Of a stretch of 64,000 nt of DNA, positions 9,973-19,736 are shown piece by piece. Both the position numbers and the translations under genes were made by a program. Source of the stretch: Viola odorata (taxonomy: Eukaryota > Streptophyta > Magnoliopsida > Malpighiales > Violaceae); assembly GCA_963691705.1 (NCBI GenBank), contig OY829541.1, positions 38,023,661-38,087,660 on the forward strand, read 5' to 3'. How positions within the stretch are numbered: the first letter of the stretch is position 1; the number at the start of each line of letters is the position of its first letter. The notes under the pieces were generated by a model that was not told where the DNA came from, searched no databases, and saw only the letters and a program-made list of their open reading frames with translations.

Positions 9973-12564
9973 TTAGTTTTTGGCTCCGTCTACATGGATA
10001 ATCCACGGGTCAGTGTATGTGTCTGGAGACAGGAGGTCTGAGTCTTCTACCTCCCATTCCGATGGGTCCATCGGTGTTTCTTGTGTAAATGTGCATTCTG
10101 CTATGAAGTCTGCTAACGTTTGGGCTTTAATGGACGGTCTGGCCTTGTATTGCAACCCATATTGTTCGAGTTCCATTGCCCAAATCAACATTCTTCCTGA
10201 AGACTCGGGTTTCCTAAAAATTTTCCTTAATGGTTGATTAGTGAGTACTACAACAGGGTGAGCTTGGAAGTACCGATCCATCTTCCGTGTTGCCTGCACT
10301 AGGGCAAACGCCACTTTCTCAATGCGGGCGTACCGTAACTCGGCGTCTTTCAGCATGTAGCTAACAAAGAATACTGGATGGTGAATATGCCTATCACTTC
10401 GTACGAGGACAGCACTGACCACCTCATCAGCAACACCTAGATACAGGTATAGAGCGTCACCCGGTTCGGGTCTCGTTAGCACTAGGTCAGATGAGAGATA
10501 GGCTTTTAGGTCGGCAAACGCTTTTTCACATTCTTCTGTCCATCGAAAGGGGCTTTGTTACGAATGACCTTGAAAAAAGGTAAACATCTCTCGCCTTGTT
10601 TGGAAATAAACCGTCCTAATGCAATGATGCGTCCTGTGAGCTTCTGTACCTCTTGTCTGGATGCCTTTCTGACTGACCACATAGCCTAAGAATTTGCCCG
10701 TTTGGAAAGCAAACATGCATTTACGTGGATTCAATTTCATTTTGTGTTCTCGCATTACGCCAAAAACTTCCTCTAAGTCGGCTAAGTGGTCCTTAAAGCT
10801 TCGACTTTTGACCAATATGTCGTCCACGTAAGCTTCCACATTTTTCCCAATTTGCTCCTCAAAAACTTTGTTTGCCATGCACTGGAATGTTGCCCCAACA
10901 TTTTTCAATCCAAACGGCATCGCCGTATAGCAATAAGTGGCCTTTGGGGTGATGAAGGCGGTCTTTTCTTTATCTTCCATGGCCATGGGAATTTGGTGAT
11001 ATCTGGAGTTGGCATCTAACGAGCTTAGGTAGGCGTACCCAGCAGTCTAATCGACCAACTGATCGATTCGAGGAAAAGGATAGCAATCTTTGGGGCAGGC
11101 GTCATTCAAGTCAGTGAAATCGATGCACATACGCCAATCTCCATTGGGTTTTGGGACTAAGACAGGGTTAGCTAGCCATGTGGGATACTGGACTTCTCGA
11201 ATGAACCCAGCGTCTATGAGCTTCGATATTTCTTTCTCGATGGCTACTATCTTTTCTAGGGAGAAAGCGGGCTGCTTTTGCTGAACAGGCTTAGCGTTAG
11301 GGTTAACATTTAGCCGGTGTTCCGCGACTTCTCGCGAGACTCCAGGCATATCCGTAGGTTTCCACGCGAATTCCTCTTTGTATTTTCTTAGTAGTCGAGC
11401 TAACTGCACGTTCTCTTCCGGGCTTAGCTTTTCACTAACCAAGAGGTTTGCTTCTTCGTCCCCCCCGATAGGAACTGACACCATTTTGTCTACCGGTTGA
11501 GTGAGCTTTTCCTCTTTATCTTCAAAGGGGTCATCCGCTACGAACACGTAACAGTAGCAACTCTTCTGAGTCATGAGCAAGTAACATTCGGCAGCTAGCT
11601 TCTGGTCTCCTTTGACGGAGACTACTCCGTCCCATGAAGGATATTTCATCCTTAGATGTTTTTGTGATATTGCAGCCCCAAAGCGGTTGAGGAATGGTCG
11701 CCCAAGTATGGCGTTGTAGGGCAAAGTCAGGTCTACAACCAAGAATAATAATTCCTCTGGCCGTTTGGATGCATCCTCCCTAAAATACACTGGTAGCGAT
11801 GTAACTCCGGTTACTAGAATTGGGACCCCATCTATCCCAATTATAGGCTTTTTACAAAGCGTTAGCTCATCATCAGGACGTTTCATTAGATTGTATGCCT
11901 CTAGCGAGAATAAGTTTACTGCACTCCCGTTATCGACAAGGGTTCTCCTGACTCTGTGGCTGCCGATAACGGGTGTGACTACCAATGCATCGTTGTGCGG
12001 GTAAATGACGTCTTTCTCATCCTCTTCTGAGAACGATAGCACCATTCGGTCCAACGCGCTTATCGCTTCATTTCTCAATAATGCGCTTTCTCTTTTACGT
12101 TTCTCACCTGTCGCGGGTTCGTCTAAATACGGAGTGCCTCCAGCTATGATGTGGATTATAGGAACATCGTCCTCGCCAACTGCAAGTGTTTCCCTACCCC
12201 CTCCGATAGGGATGACGTTAGCTCCTGTGGCGTGAGAAGGTGCTTGCCTGCTGTCAGTTGTTCTACTCCCCGGATTGTTCCTGGCTTCTTCTCTTGTCTT
12301 GGTGGCGAACTCACCAAGATAACCTTCATCTACGAGGCACTCTATCGCCAGTTTTAACTCTCTACATACGTCTGTCGAATGTCCCTTGGTTTTGTGAAAC
12401 TTGCAGAATGCGTTTTTCCTTCCTCCCATAATTACTCCTGGTTTCACAGGAGCCAGATAACGGATGGGTAGGTTCCGCTGCTGGACAATTGATAAAATTT
12501 TTGGTGAGTTCGCTTGTCTTCTGGTAGGGGAATTTCCAGATCTCCCTTTCGAGAAATTACCTCT
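9973..12564 (-). pseudogene. pol: Tat-2 protease, reverse transcriptase and start of RNase H (decayed)
   Basis: Mostly one frame on the minus strand. A CxFHxxxGHSTDVC-type motif near 12415 is followed by a protease with LVDNGSAVNLF (aspartyl active site, DNGS variant), ILGRPF, then RT with WRMCIDFTDLN, MPFGLKN and the catalytic YVDD (about 10830), and an RNase H-like region with RYARIEKVAFALV. The frame ends at DGAKN directly against the Tat-1 LTR. Defects are in-frame stops at 11047 and at the junction, and a frame disruption near 10560-10660. These proteins would mature the polyprotein and copy the RNA. The domain order is usual for Tat. Confidence 0.9.
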
Positions 12565-14000
12565 TTACCGATTCGAGGTTCTAGGGATGTGATCTTTCCG
12601 TTGGCTGTAGTCATCACTTGGGCGCGTATCAGGAGTTGCGTTAGCTTGGGCGTTAGGAGCCGGATGCGGATCTTGGGGCATGCTCCGAATTTGTTCTCTA
12701 TTTTCCTCTTCTTCCATCCTTGCGTAATTGTGTGCTTTCAGCCTCAACGCATCTAACGTCAGCGGTGGATCCACCATCAATGTATCTCGCAAATTCCCAT
12801 AACAGCAGTTGCGCTTTAGGGCTTCCACAGCAAAATCAATGGTGACTCCTGGCGTTAGCGATATCTCAAGATCAAAGCGACTCAAGAAGTCTCTCAAGGG
12901 CTCCTGTGGTTTTCGGTGGATGTCGAATAATGCTGCAGTGGACTTTCTGATGGGGACAGTTGTGCTAAACCGGCTCTGAAACAGGGCTTCCAGCTGAGAG
13001 AAGCTATCGATAGACCCCGCCGGAAGCTCTTCAAACAAGAGGCGCGCTACACCCGATAGCGTCATGACAAAAATCTGACATAACGCGGCATCACTGTGGG
13101 TTTGAAATTGTATAAAATCTTTCACCTTTTTGAGGTGTGAGATTGGGTCCTTTGTGCCATCATACGATTCTATGGGAAGCTTCACGTGTTGGTTGACTCT
13201 ATGATGTCTTATGCGATAACTAAACGGGTGACCGACATTATCGTCAGGGATTCCACGAGGTCGGTGAGGAGGAGGAACTTCGTCAGGGTACCTCTGGGCT
13301 CGAAAGTCATACTCATGATGTCGCCTAGGAGATCGGCTGTGACTCCTAGGAGTACTTGTTCGTTGCCTCCTGCTACTCGACCTTTCACTGTGCCTGGGAG
13401 ATGGGTCCCTGAACGCCTAGTCTCGCCTGTCGTTCCAACGATCTCTATATTCGTCATGCCAACGCTCCCCTTCAGAAACAGGAATCTCCCTCACATACTG
13501 CGCGGAAGGTTCAGCGTACCTATACGCAAGCTGCATGGGGCTGACAGGGACTGATGCTGAAGGTAAAGTTAACAAGATACCCCTAGAGTGCCGAGGCGAC
13601 AGTGTGGCCGATCGGTGATGATCGGCCGAGTAAAAACTACTTGAGAAGGCACGCTCGGTCATGACACGTGAGGCGTGAATCCGGCGGTTAACTCTGTTAG
13701 CTGGTCTAGCTGAGCTTGAAGAGATGATATTAAATTCATAAAGGGATTACTCGCACTGTCTGCCGCGAGTCCCCTTGAATGGGGAGTAGAATGACTGAGT
13801 CCCGCTATCTGGGATAAAGGAGTATACGCCTGGGACACAAATGTTCCCGTTGTTTGTTCAAAGGAGAGATCCGACATTCCTGGGGGAATTTCTTGTACCG
13901 TGGTAGAAGCATTAGAAGTGGCGAAAGGGAAAAGTCGCCTGCGAGTAGAAAATGGAAGGCTAGAAGATTGGGATAGCACGGGATTTGAGTCAGAAGCCAT
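12565..14000 (-). pseudogene. gag: Tat-2 gag (decayed)
   Basis: The ATG at 14000 (MASDSNPVLS) opens a Ser/Thr-rich N-terminus. A frameshift near 13660-13690 moves reading to the frame used by the rest of gag and pol. An Arg/Ser/Asp-rich linker follows, with an in-frame stop at 13417-13419. The retrotransposon gag domain lies at about 13185-12700 (SYDGTKDPISHLKKV, DFLSRFDLEI), and a stop at 12565 separates gag from the pol frame. Gag would form the virus-like particle. The start is supported by its position about 70 bp after the putative PBS. Confidence 0.85.
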
Positions 14001-14070
14001 AATCCTTCTATCTTCGGAAATAATGGAGCTTTGTTATTAAGGATGCTCATGTAATAGAACCAAAGCTCTC

Positions 14071-14083
14071 AATGAAAGCACCA
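14071..14083 (-). other. Putative primer-binding site of Tat-2
   Basis: The minus strand reads TGGTGCTTTCATT starting 3 bp after the LTR end TTATCA. The TGG start and position are those of a tRNA primer site, and the longer word TTGGTGCTTTCATTGAGAG is familiar next to plant Tat LTRs. The tRNA is not assigned. Confidence 0.5.
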
Positions 14084-14086
14084 ATT

Positions 14087-14400
14087 TGATAAGATTCTGA
14101 CTGTTGGCGAAGGGTAGAAGGGGAGAATGGCTCCTTGGATTCCATACCCGCGGTTGTCCGGTGTACCTGTAGGGCGCCGGGAGGGGGTCCCGACGTAAAC
14201 ACTCCGATGCTTAAGTTAGTATGAGTGGTCAAAGTAACAGAGCTTTTGCCAGCGATCTTAGACTTACCTTCTTCCTTGATTATGGGGGTATTTATAGGCG
14301 AAAAACGGGGTATTTTCTGGGGGGCTTGGCCATAAAGGGTGCTAACGGGCCTGTCAGGGGGTTGACATTCCCCGTCGACGGTGTGCTATCGTTGCGTTAG
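14087..14400 (-). repeat. Tat-2 5' LTR, inner segment (3' side of LTR)
   Basis: On the minus strand this is the downstream part of the LTR, ending CTTATCA at 14087. It carries a TATAAATA box (14296-14289) and the TTAAGCATCGGAGTG block shared with the Tat-1 LTR. The LTR is cut at 14400 by the N1 insertion and resumes at 18245. The 5 bp GTTAG (14396-14400) is the target duplicated by N1. Confidence 0.88.
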
Positions 14401-15436
14401 TGATACGATCACGCCTCCCTTAGAAATCGAAGAGCAAGACATGGTGCCACGAGGATTGGTCATAATGAATAACATGACCTTGGAGATGATCACATACCTT
14501 TTAGGTCATACCCGCACAAGCACGTTTGATGATCCCACATCCATCCACCTTGAGGAAATGGTCACACGCCCTTGGAGCACGTTTCCATTCAAGTCGGGCC
14601 CCAAAACAAGCATTTCCACCATCTTTGAAACCATCAAAAATTCAAAATATATATGAAGTCACTATTCACGGAGCACTGTAGCAGGCGGAGGTACTGTAGC
14701 AGAGCGAAGTCACTGTGACGGATGGAGGTACTATAACAACGAAGCTACTGTAGCAACGAAGTTACTGTAGCAACCGCTCACTTATGTAATTTTTCTATAA
14801 ATAGCTAGCTCATTTCATTCCAAAGAGAGACTTTGATAAATTGAAAAACATGAGCTCTTGAAGCCTTTACTTTCTTTGTATTGCAATTTACATTTCTATG
14901 TTAAGTTAATTCAAGCATTTCAATCTTCCAATCTCCAAGTCTATCTTCCAATCCCCATTTCAATCTTCCAATCTCCAAGTCTACCTTCCAATCTCCATTT
15001 CAATCTTCCAATCTCCAAGTCTATCTTCCAATCTCCAATTCAAACTCTAATCTCCAATCTCGAATCTAAATTTCAGTCATTTCAATTCAAGTTATTTACA
15101 TTTCCGCAATCTAAATTTCTGTCATTTACTTTCAAGCACATGGATGGCATAGCCACCTTCGCTTTACATTCCAGCACTTTAATTATGTACTTCAATTCCA
15201 GTATTTACATTCCGCACTTTAATTCCAAGCACATGGTTGGCTGAGCCACCTTCATTTTCAAGTTCATGGTTGGCCGAGCCACCTTTCTTTTAATGTTCCT
15301 TTCCGCTGCCTAACTCCTTCCTTATATCCATCTATCTTGTTCGTTTCTTGTCTTTTTCTTGTGTTTGCAGCTCTGAGCTAGATCCTACAACAAGTTCCGA
15401 GCTCGGTTTCTTCCATTTGGAAGCCGGAGCTTATCA
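14401..15436 (+). repeat. N1 5' LTR
   Basis: TGATACGATC...GAGCTTATCA, 1036 bp. It contains short repeats: a unit around TACTGTAGCAACGAAG near 14670-14785, and CAATCTCCAAGTCTATCTTC / CCATTTCAATCTTCCAATCT units of about 27 bp near 14920-15070. A TATA-like CTATAAATAG is near 14795. It is the same length as, and apparently identical to, 17204-18239; the predicted 128-residue open frame inside both copies is the same residue for residue. Confidence 0.93.
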
Positions 15437-15438
15437 AG

Positions 15439-15450
15439 TGGTAGCGGAGC
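15439..15450 (+). other. Primer-binding site of N1 (TGGTAGCGGAGC)
   Basis: It lies 2 bp after the LTR end. It differs at two of twelve positions from the usual plant initiator-Met site TGGTATCAGAGC. The same variant follows the LTRs of N2, Chromo-2 and the copia element in this window. Confidence 0.7.
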
Positions 15451-15484
15451 TCTAGCCGCTCTTGAGTTGCCCTTCGATTTCTAG

Positions 15485-15700
15485 CCACCTTTCTTTTAAT
15501 GCTCAGCCACCTTTCTTTTAATGTTCCTTTCCGCTGCCTAACTCCTTCCTTATATCCATCTATCTTGTTCGTTTCTTGTCTTTTTCTTGTGTTTGCAGCT
15601 CTGAGCTAGATCCTCCCAGAAGTTTCAAGCTCGATTTCTTCCATTTGGAAGCCGGAGCTTATCAAGTGGTAGCGGGGCTCTAGCCGCTCTTGAGTTGCTC
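15485..15700 (+). repeat. Internal duplication of the N1 LTR 3' end plus PBS
   Basis: The last 155 bp or so of the LTR, from AGCCACCTTTCTTTTAATG to GGAGCTTATCA, recur at about 15505-15664, followed by a second PBS-like word TGGTAGCGGGGC (15667-15678) and the same CTCTAGCCGCTCTTGAGTTG. This copy has diverged at several places (for example CCTCCCAGAAGTTTCAAGC for CCTACAACAAGTTCCGAGC), unlike the two LTRs. The first copy of the PBS is the one adjoining the true LTR. Confidence 0.85.
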
Positions 15701-16682
15701 TTCATTCCAGTCCAGTCTAAGTTCATCTTCGTGTCTGTCCAATTTACATATGTTACCCCACCCATAAAATTCTGAAATTTTGTAGGCGTAAACTTCCATC
15801 TGTTTTGAACAATTTTTGTTCTTTAACCTTCTTTCAATTCGGAGTAAATCATGGTCGTTTAATCCAGAACATAAACGTGTGCAGATTTCACCCGAGAAAA
15901 ATAGTCTTTGTGTTCTTCGTTAGTTTTCATCCTCTTCCCTTCAAAATTATATTTTATTCCCTTCTTGAAAGTTGTAGTTACATGTCTTATGCACATCCCT
16001 GTCAAATATCATGTTATAATTCTGTCGTTTACTATTTTTAAAGTGTCACAAACGCCAATACCATCACAGCTGTCCAGAAAAAAAAACAGTTTTGTGTTCA
16101 TTGAGTCTTTGAGTCATTCTTGCTCTCACCAGTTGAGAATACGAATTAAGGTCACATTTTAATCTTCTTCCATTCATAATTGAGTCTTCCAAGGTGTTGT
16201 ATCAGAAGTCCTCTTGGGGTACACAAGTCAAGAGTCTATGAAGTCACAAAGTCTTACCATATCTTCTTTTCTCCTAAAATCTAGGAGTATCAACCTATAT
16301 ATCTTCAAAGTCTAAGTCTTCCTTCATTTACTCCAATCAATATCCCCAACTATCTTCTCTGAAGACTTAAAAACAAAAACGAACAAAAAAAAAAAAAAAA
16401 AAAAAAAAATATTCTCAAAGTCAAAAAAAAAAAAGAGAAAAAAAGAAAAAGAAAAAGAGAGAGAAAGAAGACCAAACATCTTCTTCTTTCTTCCTTCCTT
16501 TCTATCCCACCCATCTTTGTGTGAAGCATTGTGAGTTTGTAAGGCTGCACTTGAGAGTGATAAACACGAGAGATTAAACACGTGAGGGAGTGTTTAAATT
16601 TTTCTAACGTTTAATTGAGTGTGCAGGTACAAATTACATCATTTCGGATGCGAGTATCGCAGAACAAAGGCATGCTGAAATA
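15701..16682 (+). other. N1 5' untranslated interior
   Basis: No domain is recognised. It is A+T rich and includes an A-rich run at about 16381-16440 with a 27-base A stretch, followed by a purine-rich tract. The A-run is internal and not at an element end, so it is not the tail of a SINE or LINE. Confidence 0.6.
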
Positions 16683-17459
16683 ATGGCCACGAAACAGTTT
16701 ATCAGAGACTGTTCCACCTCACTCTCTACCTCACTCCAAACGATGTTCCAGGATTTGATAATGGCCATCGGTAAACCAGCCGAATCCCTCATAGCTCCGA
16801 CTTCTCCTTGCACCATAGTTCCAACCTCCATAATTCCTACCACTCCTAGCGCTATGACCCTTCCAATCCAAATCCAACCAAAACCCATCCAGCCACCTCT
16901 TCGATCAAACCATCCTTGTACACAACGAAGTGCTTCTATTTTAGGCCCTCCACCTAAGAAAACACCAATCCAAACCAATTCTATCTTAGGCCCTCCACCT
17001 AGCAAATATTTCAGTCACCTTGAGCTAAAGGAGAGAGAGAAAGAAAAGAAAGAAGATGATTTCAAACCATCAACCTTAGGAGGCGTAGGAAGCAAAATTT
17101 CTCAACAATGGTGTGCTCAAACGTATGCACCAATTTCCTCACCAAATGATGAAAGATTTAAAGCTATGGATTCGAGGATGAATCCTTTCGAAGGGAAAGG
17201 TGATGATACGATCACGCCTCCCTTAGAAATCGAAGAGCAAGACATGGTGCCACGAGGATTGGTCATAATGAATAACATGACCTTGGAGATGATCACATAC
17301 CTTTTAGGTCATACCCGCACAAGCACGTTTGATGATCCCACATCCATCCACCTTGAGGAAATGGTCACACGCCCTTGGAGCACGTTTCCATTCAAGTCGG
17401 GCCCCAAAACAAGCATTTCCACCATCTTTGAAACCATCAAAAATTCAAAATATATATGA
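16683..17459 (+). CDS. N1 open reading frame, Pro-rich, runs through the purine tract into the 3' LTR
   Basis: An intact 258-residue frame from the ATG at 16683 (MATKQFIRDC). The first 50 residues are Ser/Thr rich with a possible helix. Next comes a Pro-rich part containing SILGPPPKK and SILGPPPSK (an internal repeat) and a charged stretch (ELKEREKEKKEDD). At about residue 163 the motif DSRMNPFEGKGDD, which elsewhere in this window ends chromovirus pol, is followed by 84 residues encoded by the LTR itself. No zinc knuckle or capsid domain is visible. It may be a remodelled gag or a chimaera of gag N-terminus and pol tail. The uninterrupted frame is consistent with the element's youth. Confidence 0.6.
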   Translation: MATKQFIRDCSTSLSTSLQTMFQDLIMAIGKPAESLIAPTSPCTIVPTSIIPTTPSAMTLPIQIQPKPIQPPLRSNHPCTQRSASILGPPPKKTPIQTNSILGPPPSKYFSHLELKEREKEKKEDDFKPSTLGGVGSKISQQWCAQTYAPISSPNDERFKAMDSRMNPFEGKGDDTITPPLEIEEQDMVPRGLVIMNNMTLEMITYLLGHTRTSTFDDPTSIHLEEMVTRPWSTFPFKSGPKTSISTIFETIKNSKYI

Positions 17460-18239
17460 AGTCACTATTCACGGAGCACTGTAGCAGGCGGAGGTACTGT
17501 AGCAGAGCGAAGTCACTGTGACGGATGGAGGTACTATAACAACGAAGCTACTGTAGCAACGAAGTTACTGTAGCAACCGCTCACTTATGTAATTTTTCTA
17601 TAAATAGCTAGCTCATTTCATTCCAAAGAGAGACTTTGATAAATTGAAAAACATGAGCTCTTGAAGCCTTTACTTTCTTTGTATTGCAATTTACATTTCT
17701 ATGTTAAGTTAATTCAAGCATTTCAATCTTCCAATCTCCAAGTCTATCTTCCAATCCCCATTTCAATCTTCCAATCTCCAAGTCTACCTTCCAATCTCCA
17801 TTTCAATCTTCCAATCTCCAAGTCTATCTTCCAATCTCCAATTCAAACTCTAATCTCCAATCTCGAATCTAAATTTCAGTCATTTCAATTCAAGTTATTT
17901 ACATTTCCGCAATCTAAATTTCTGTCATTTACTTTCAAGCACATGGATGGCATAGCCACCTTCGCTTTACATTCCAGCACTTTAATTATGTACTTCAATT
18001 CCAGTATTTACATTCCGCACTTTAATTCCAAGCACATGGTTGGCTGAGCCACCTTCATTTTCAAGTTCATGGTTGGCCGAGCCACCTTTCTTTTAATGTT
18101 CCTTTCCGCTGCCTAACTCCTTCCTTATATCCATCTATCTTGTTCGTTTCTTGTCTTTTTCTTGTGTTTGCAGCTCTGAGCTAGATCCTACAACAAGTTC
18201 CGAGCTCGGTTTCTTCCATTTGGAAGCCGGAGCTTATCA
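17204..18239 (+). repeat. N1 3' LTR
   Basis: 1036 bp, offset exactly 2803 bp from the 5' LTR, with the same ends. I found no difference in the stretches compared. It is followed by the target duplication GTTAG (18240-18244), then by the rest of the Tat-2 LTR. Confidence 0.93.
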
Positions 18240-18244
18240 GTTAG

Positions 18245-18509
18245 ATATATATATGGGTGTAGGCGTTACCTAGGCAAGGTAACGCCTACCTTCCTCAAGG
18301 AGCGGTGCGCTCAGCCTGGGACGGGATAACGCCTGGTCATGACAAAGTGACCTCGTGGGACCCCCCGTTGATGTCGACCATCCCAGCGCTGATCGCTTGA
18401 TGAAGGGCGATAGCCTCGAGGTTGGCCGTCCGGTAGGTATAACCGCGTTCTGTCCCTAACGCAGGGTGTAAAGACAAAAATTCCCTAGTCGTTAGGTCTA
18501 TTGTTATCA
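18245..18509 (-). repeat. Tat-2 5' LTR, outer segment (5' side of LTR)
   Basis: On the minus strand the LTR begins TGATAACAAT at 18509, matching the start of the Tat-1 LTR. It carries on into 14400 across the N1 insertion. The total LTR length without N1 is about 575 bp, against 531 bp in Tat-1. Confidence 0.82.
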
Positions 18510-18514
18510 CAAAG

Positions 18515-18605
18515 TCTCGTCATCAGCAAGATGAACTTTGCCAAAATTTCCAGACCTGAAATTTAGCATTGAATCCTTACTTGGAATGATGTACCAGAAT
18601 CCATG
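18515..18605 (-). pseudogene. pol: Copia protease fragment
   Basis: The minus strand encodes pieces of the copia protease start: a MDSG-like active-site region near 18600 and then RSGNFGKVHLADDET. The two pieces lie in different frames, so a frameshift separates them. It ends at the Tat-2 LTR. Confidence 0.65.
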
Positions 18606-18608
18606 ACC

Positions 18609-19457
18609 CTATTCAATAAAACACTCAACACAACAAATCAGCGCATCATCACTAACTTCTTCCATTGTGTTAACTGAGTTACCATCATTCTTCTTTGGTT
18701 TAGGAACTGCAGGAGTCGTACACTGATTCCTGAAGTGACCAGTCTTTTGACAGTTCCAACACACAATATCCTTGCGATTCTTGGACTGCCCTCTCTTCCT
18801 GGACTTCGATCTGTTACGCCCTTGATTCTGCCCCTTCCCAACTTGTCTGCCTTTACCATCCATACTCAACAAAGAGCTCGATGATTCCCCAGAATTCCTC
18901 CTACGAATGTCTTCTCCAAGAATTTAGTCGCGAATTCCTGTGAACGTTAGCTTAGTAGTCTTAGACGAACTGCTAACTGCTGTGACAAATCCTGACCAGC
19001 TGTCAGGTAATGAGGACAACAACAACAAGGCATGTACTTCATCATCGAATTTAATCTCAACGGAAACTAATCTAGACAGTATAGAATTAAATTCGTTCAC
19101 ATGATCAGCAACAGAACCACCTTCTTTCATCCTCGTATTGACTAATAGAAGAATCAAATATACCTTATTAGCTGCAGTGGGCCTCTCGTACAAATTTGAT
19201 AACGCATTTATTAGTCCGTGTGTAGTCTTCTCACCAACGATGTTGTAAGCAACGTTCTTCACTAGTGTCAACCGTATCACACCCAGAGCCTGCGTATCCA
19301 ATAAGTCCCAATCTTGCTATTTCATCACCTCTGGCTTTTTCTCCTCTAACGGGTTGTGCAACTTCTTTTGATACAGCAAATCCTCGACTTGCATCTTCCA
19401 AAATCCAAAGTCTGTCCCATCAAACTTGTCGATCTTTATCTTCCCATTGTCTGTCAT
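18609..19457 (-). pseudogene. gag: Copia gag (UBN2-type) with zinc knuckle
   Basis: The ATG at 19457 (MTDNGKIKIDKFDG) lies 21 bp past the PBS. WKMQVEDLLYQKKL and LLVNTRMKEGGSVADHVNEF mark the copia gag domain. A basic stretch and the CCHC knuckle CWNCQKTGHFRNQC follow near 18755-18715. A stop lies at about 19322, just after EVMK and before QDWDLLD, and a frame break at about 18900-18924 separates the capsid-like part from the knuckle part. Gag would package the element RNA. Confidence 0.88.
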
Positions 19458-19477
19458 CGCTCCTACTTGCTAACCTT

Positions 19478-19489
19478 GCTCCGCTACCA
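19478..19489 (-). other. Primer-binding site of copia element (TGGTAGCGGAGC)
   Basis: It lies 2 bp after the LTR end CCTAACA and is identical to the PBS of N1, N2 and Chromo-2. It is unusual for a copia element to share such a variant with gypsy elements. Confidence 0.75.
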
Positions 19490-19491
19490 GT

Positions 19492-19731
19492 TGTTAGGAA
19501 TTACCTGAGTAGGAGACTGAAAGATAACCTAGATTGAGAAAGATAAACGACAATAAACAAGACAAGGGATTAACGTGGTATCGGTCTAACCGCACTCCAC
19601 AAACCGCACAAATATTATTAATCTTAATATTCGTTAGTTTTACAATTACAAGAGAGTCTATTTATAGGGAAAGGGCTGACCTCCATTCCCTATGCTAGCG
19701 ATGTGGTATATCAGACTCCACATACCCAACA
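19492..19731 (-). repeat. Copia 5' LTR
   Basis: 240 bp, beginning TGTTGGGTATG and ending TTCCTAACA on the minus strand, with a CTATAAATAG TATA box near 19670. The size and the TGTTGG...AACA ends are typical of plant copia elements. Confidence 0.85.
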
Positions 19732-19736
19732 CCACC

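Larger units (their letters stand above)
14401..18239 (+). mobile_element. N1: complete non-autonomous LTR retrotransposon nested in the Tat-2 LTR
   Basis: Two 1036-bp LTRs (14401-15436 and 17204-18239) flank a 1767-bp interior. The 5 bp GTTAG precedes the first LTR (14396-14400) and follows the second (18240-18244), a perfect target duplication. A PBS follows the 5' LTR and a purine tract (GAAGGGAAAGGTGA) precedes the 3' LTR. No protease, RT, RNase H or integrase is present. LTR ends TGATACGATC...TTATCA, the PBS and the C-terminal motif SRMNPFEGKGDD beside the purine tract tie it to the chromovirus family seen elsewhere in the window. It must borrow enzymes in trans. Confidence 0.93.
9972..18509 (-). 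mobile_element. Tat-2: Ty3/gypsy Tat/Retand-type element, 5' part, minus strand
   Basis: Read on the minus strand: 5' LTR (18509 to 14087, interrupted by N1), putative PBS (14083-14071), gag (14000-12565), then protease, RT and the start of RNase H (12564-9973), cut off by Tat-1 at 9972. The remainder should lie beyond the 5' end of Tat-1, outside the window. The sequence to its right (18510 on) is copia protease, so Tat-2 inserted into the copia element. The probable target duplication is CAAAG (18510-18514). Confidence 0.85.
18510..19731 (-). mobile_element. Ty1/copia element, 5' part, minus strand
   Basis: On the minus strand: LTR (19731-19492), PBS (19489-19478), gag (19457-18609) and the beginning of the protease (18605-18515), where Tat-2 interrupts it. 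To its right lies Athila RT coding sequence broken in mid-gene, so copia inserted into that Athila. The probable target duplication is CCACC (19732-19736). The remainder of copia pol lies beyond Tat-2, outside the window. Confidence 0.85.

Noticed and set aside
14858..15244. 128-residue frame in N1 LTR (and its copy at 17661) as a gene
   Set aside because: Made of CTTCCAATCTCC-type repeats giving a repetitive Ser/Pro/Phe peptide; no domain; a property of the LTR sequence.
16381..16440. Long A-run as tail of a SINE or LINE
   Set aside because: It lies in the interior of N1 with no flanking duplication and no RNA-polymerase III boxes recognised upstream.
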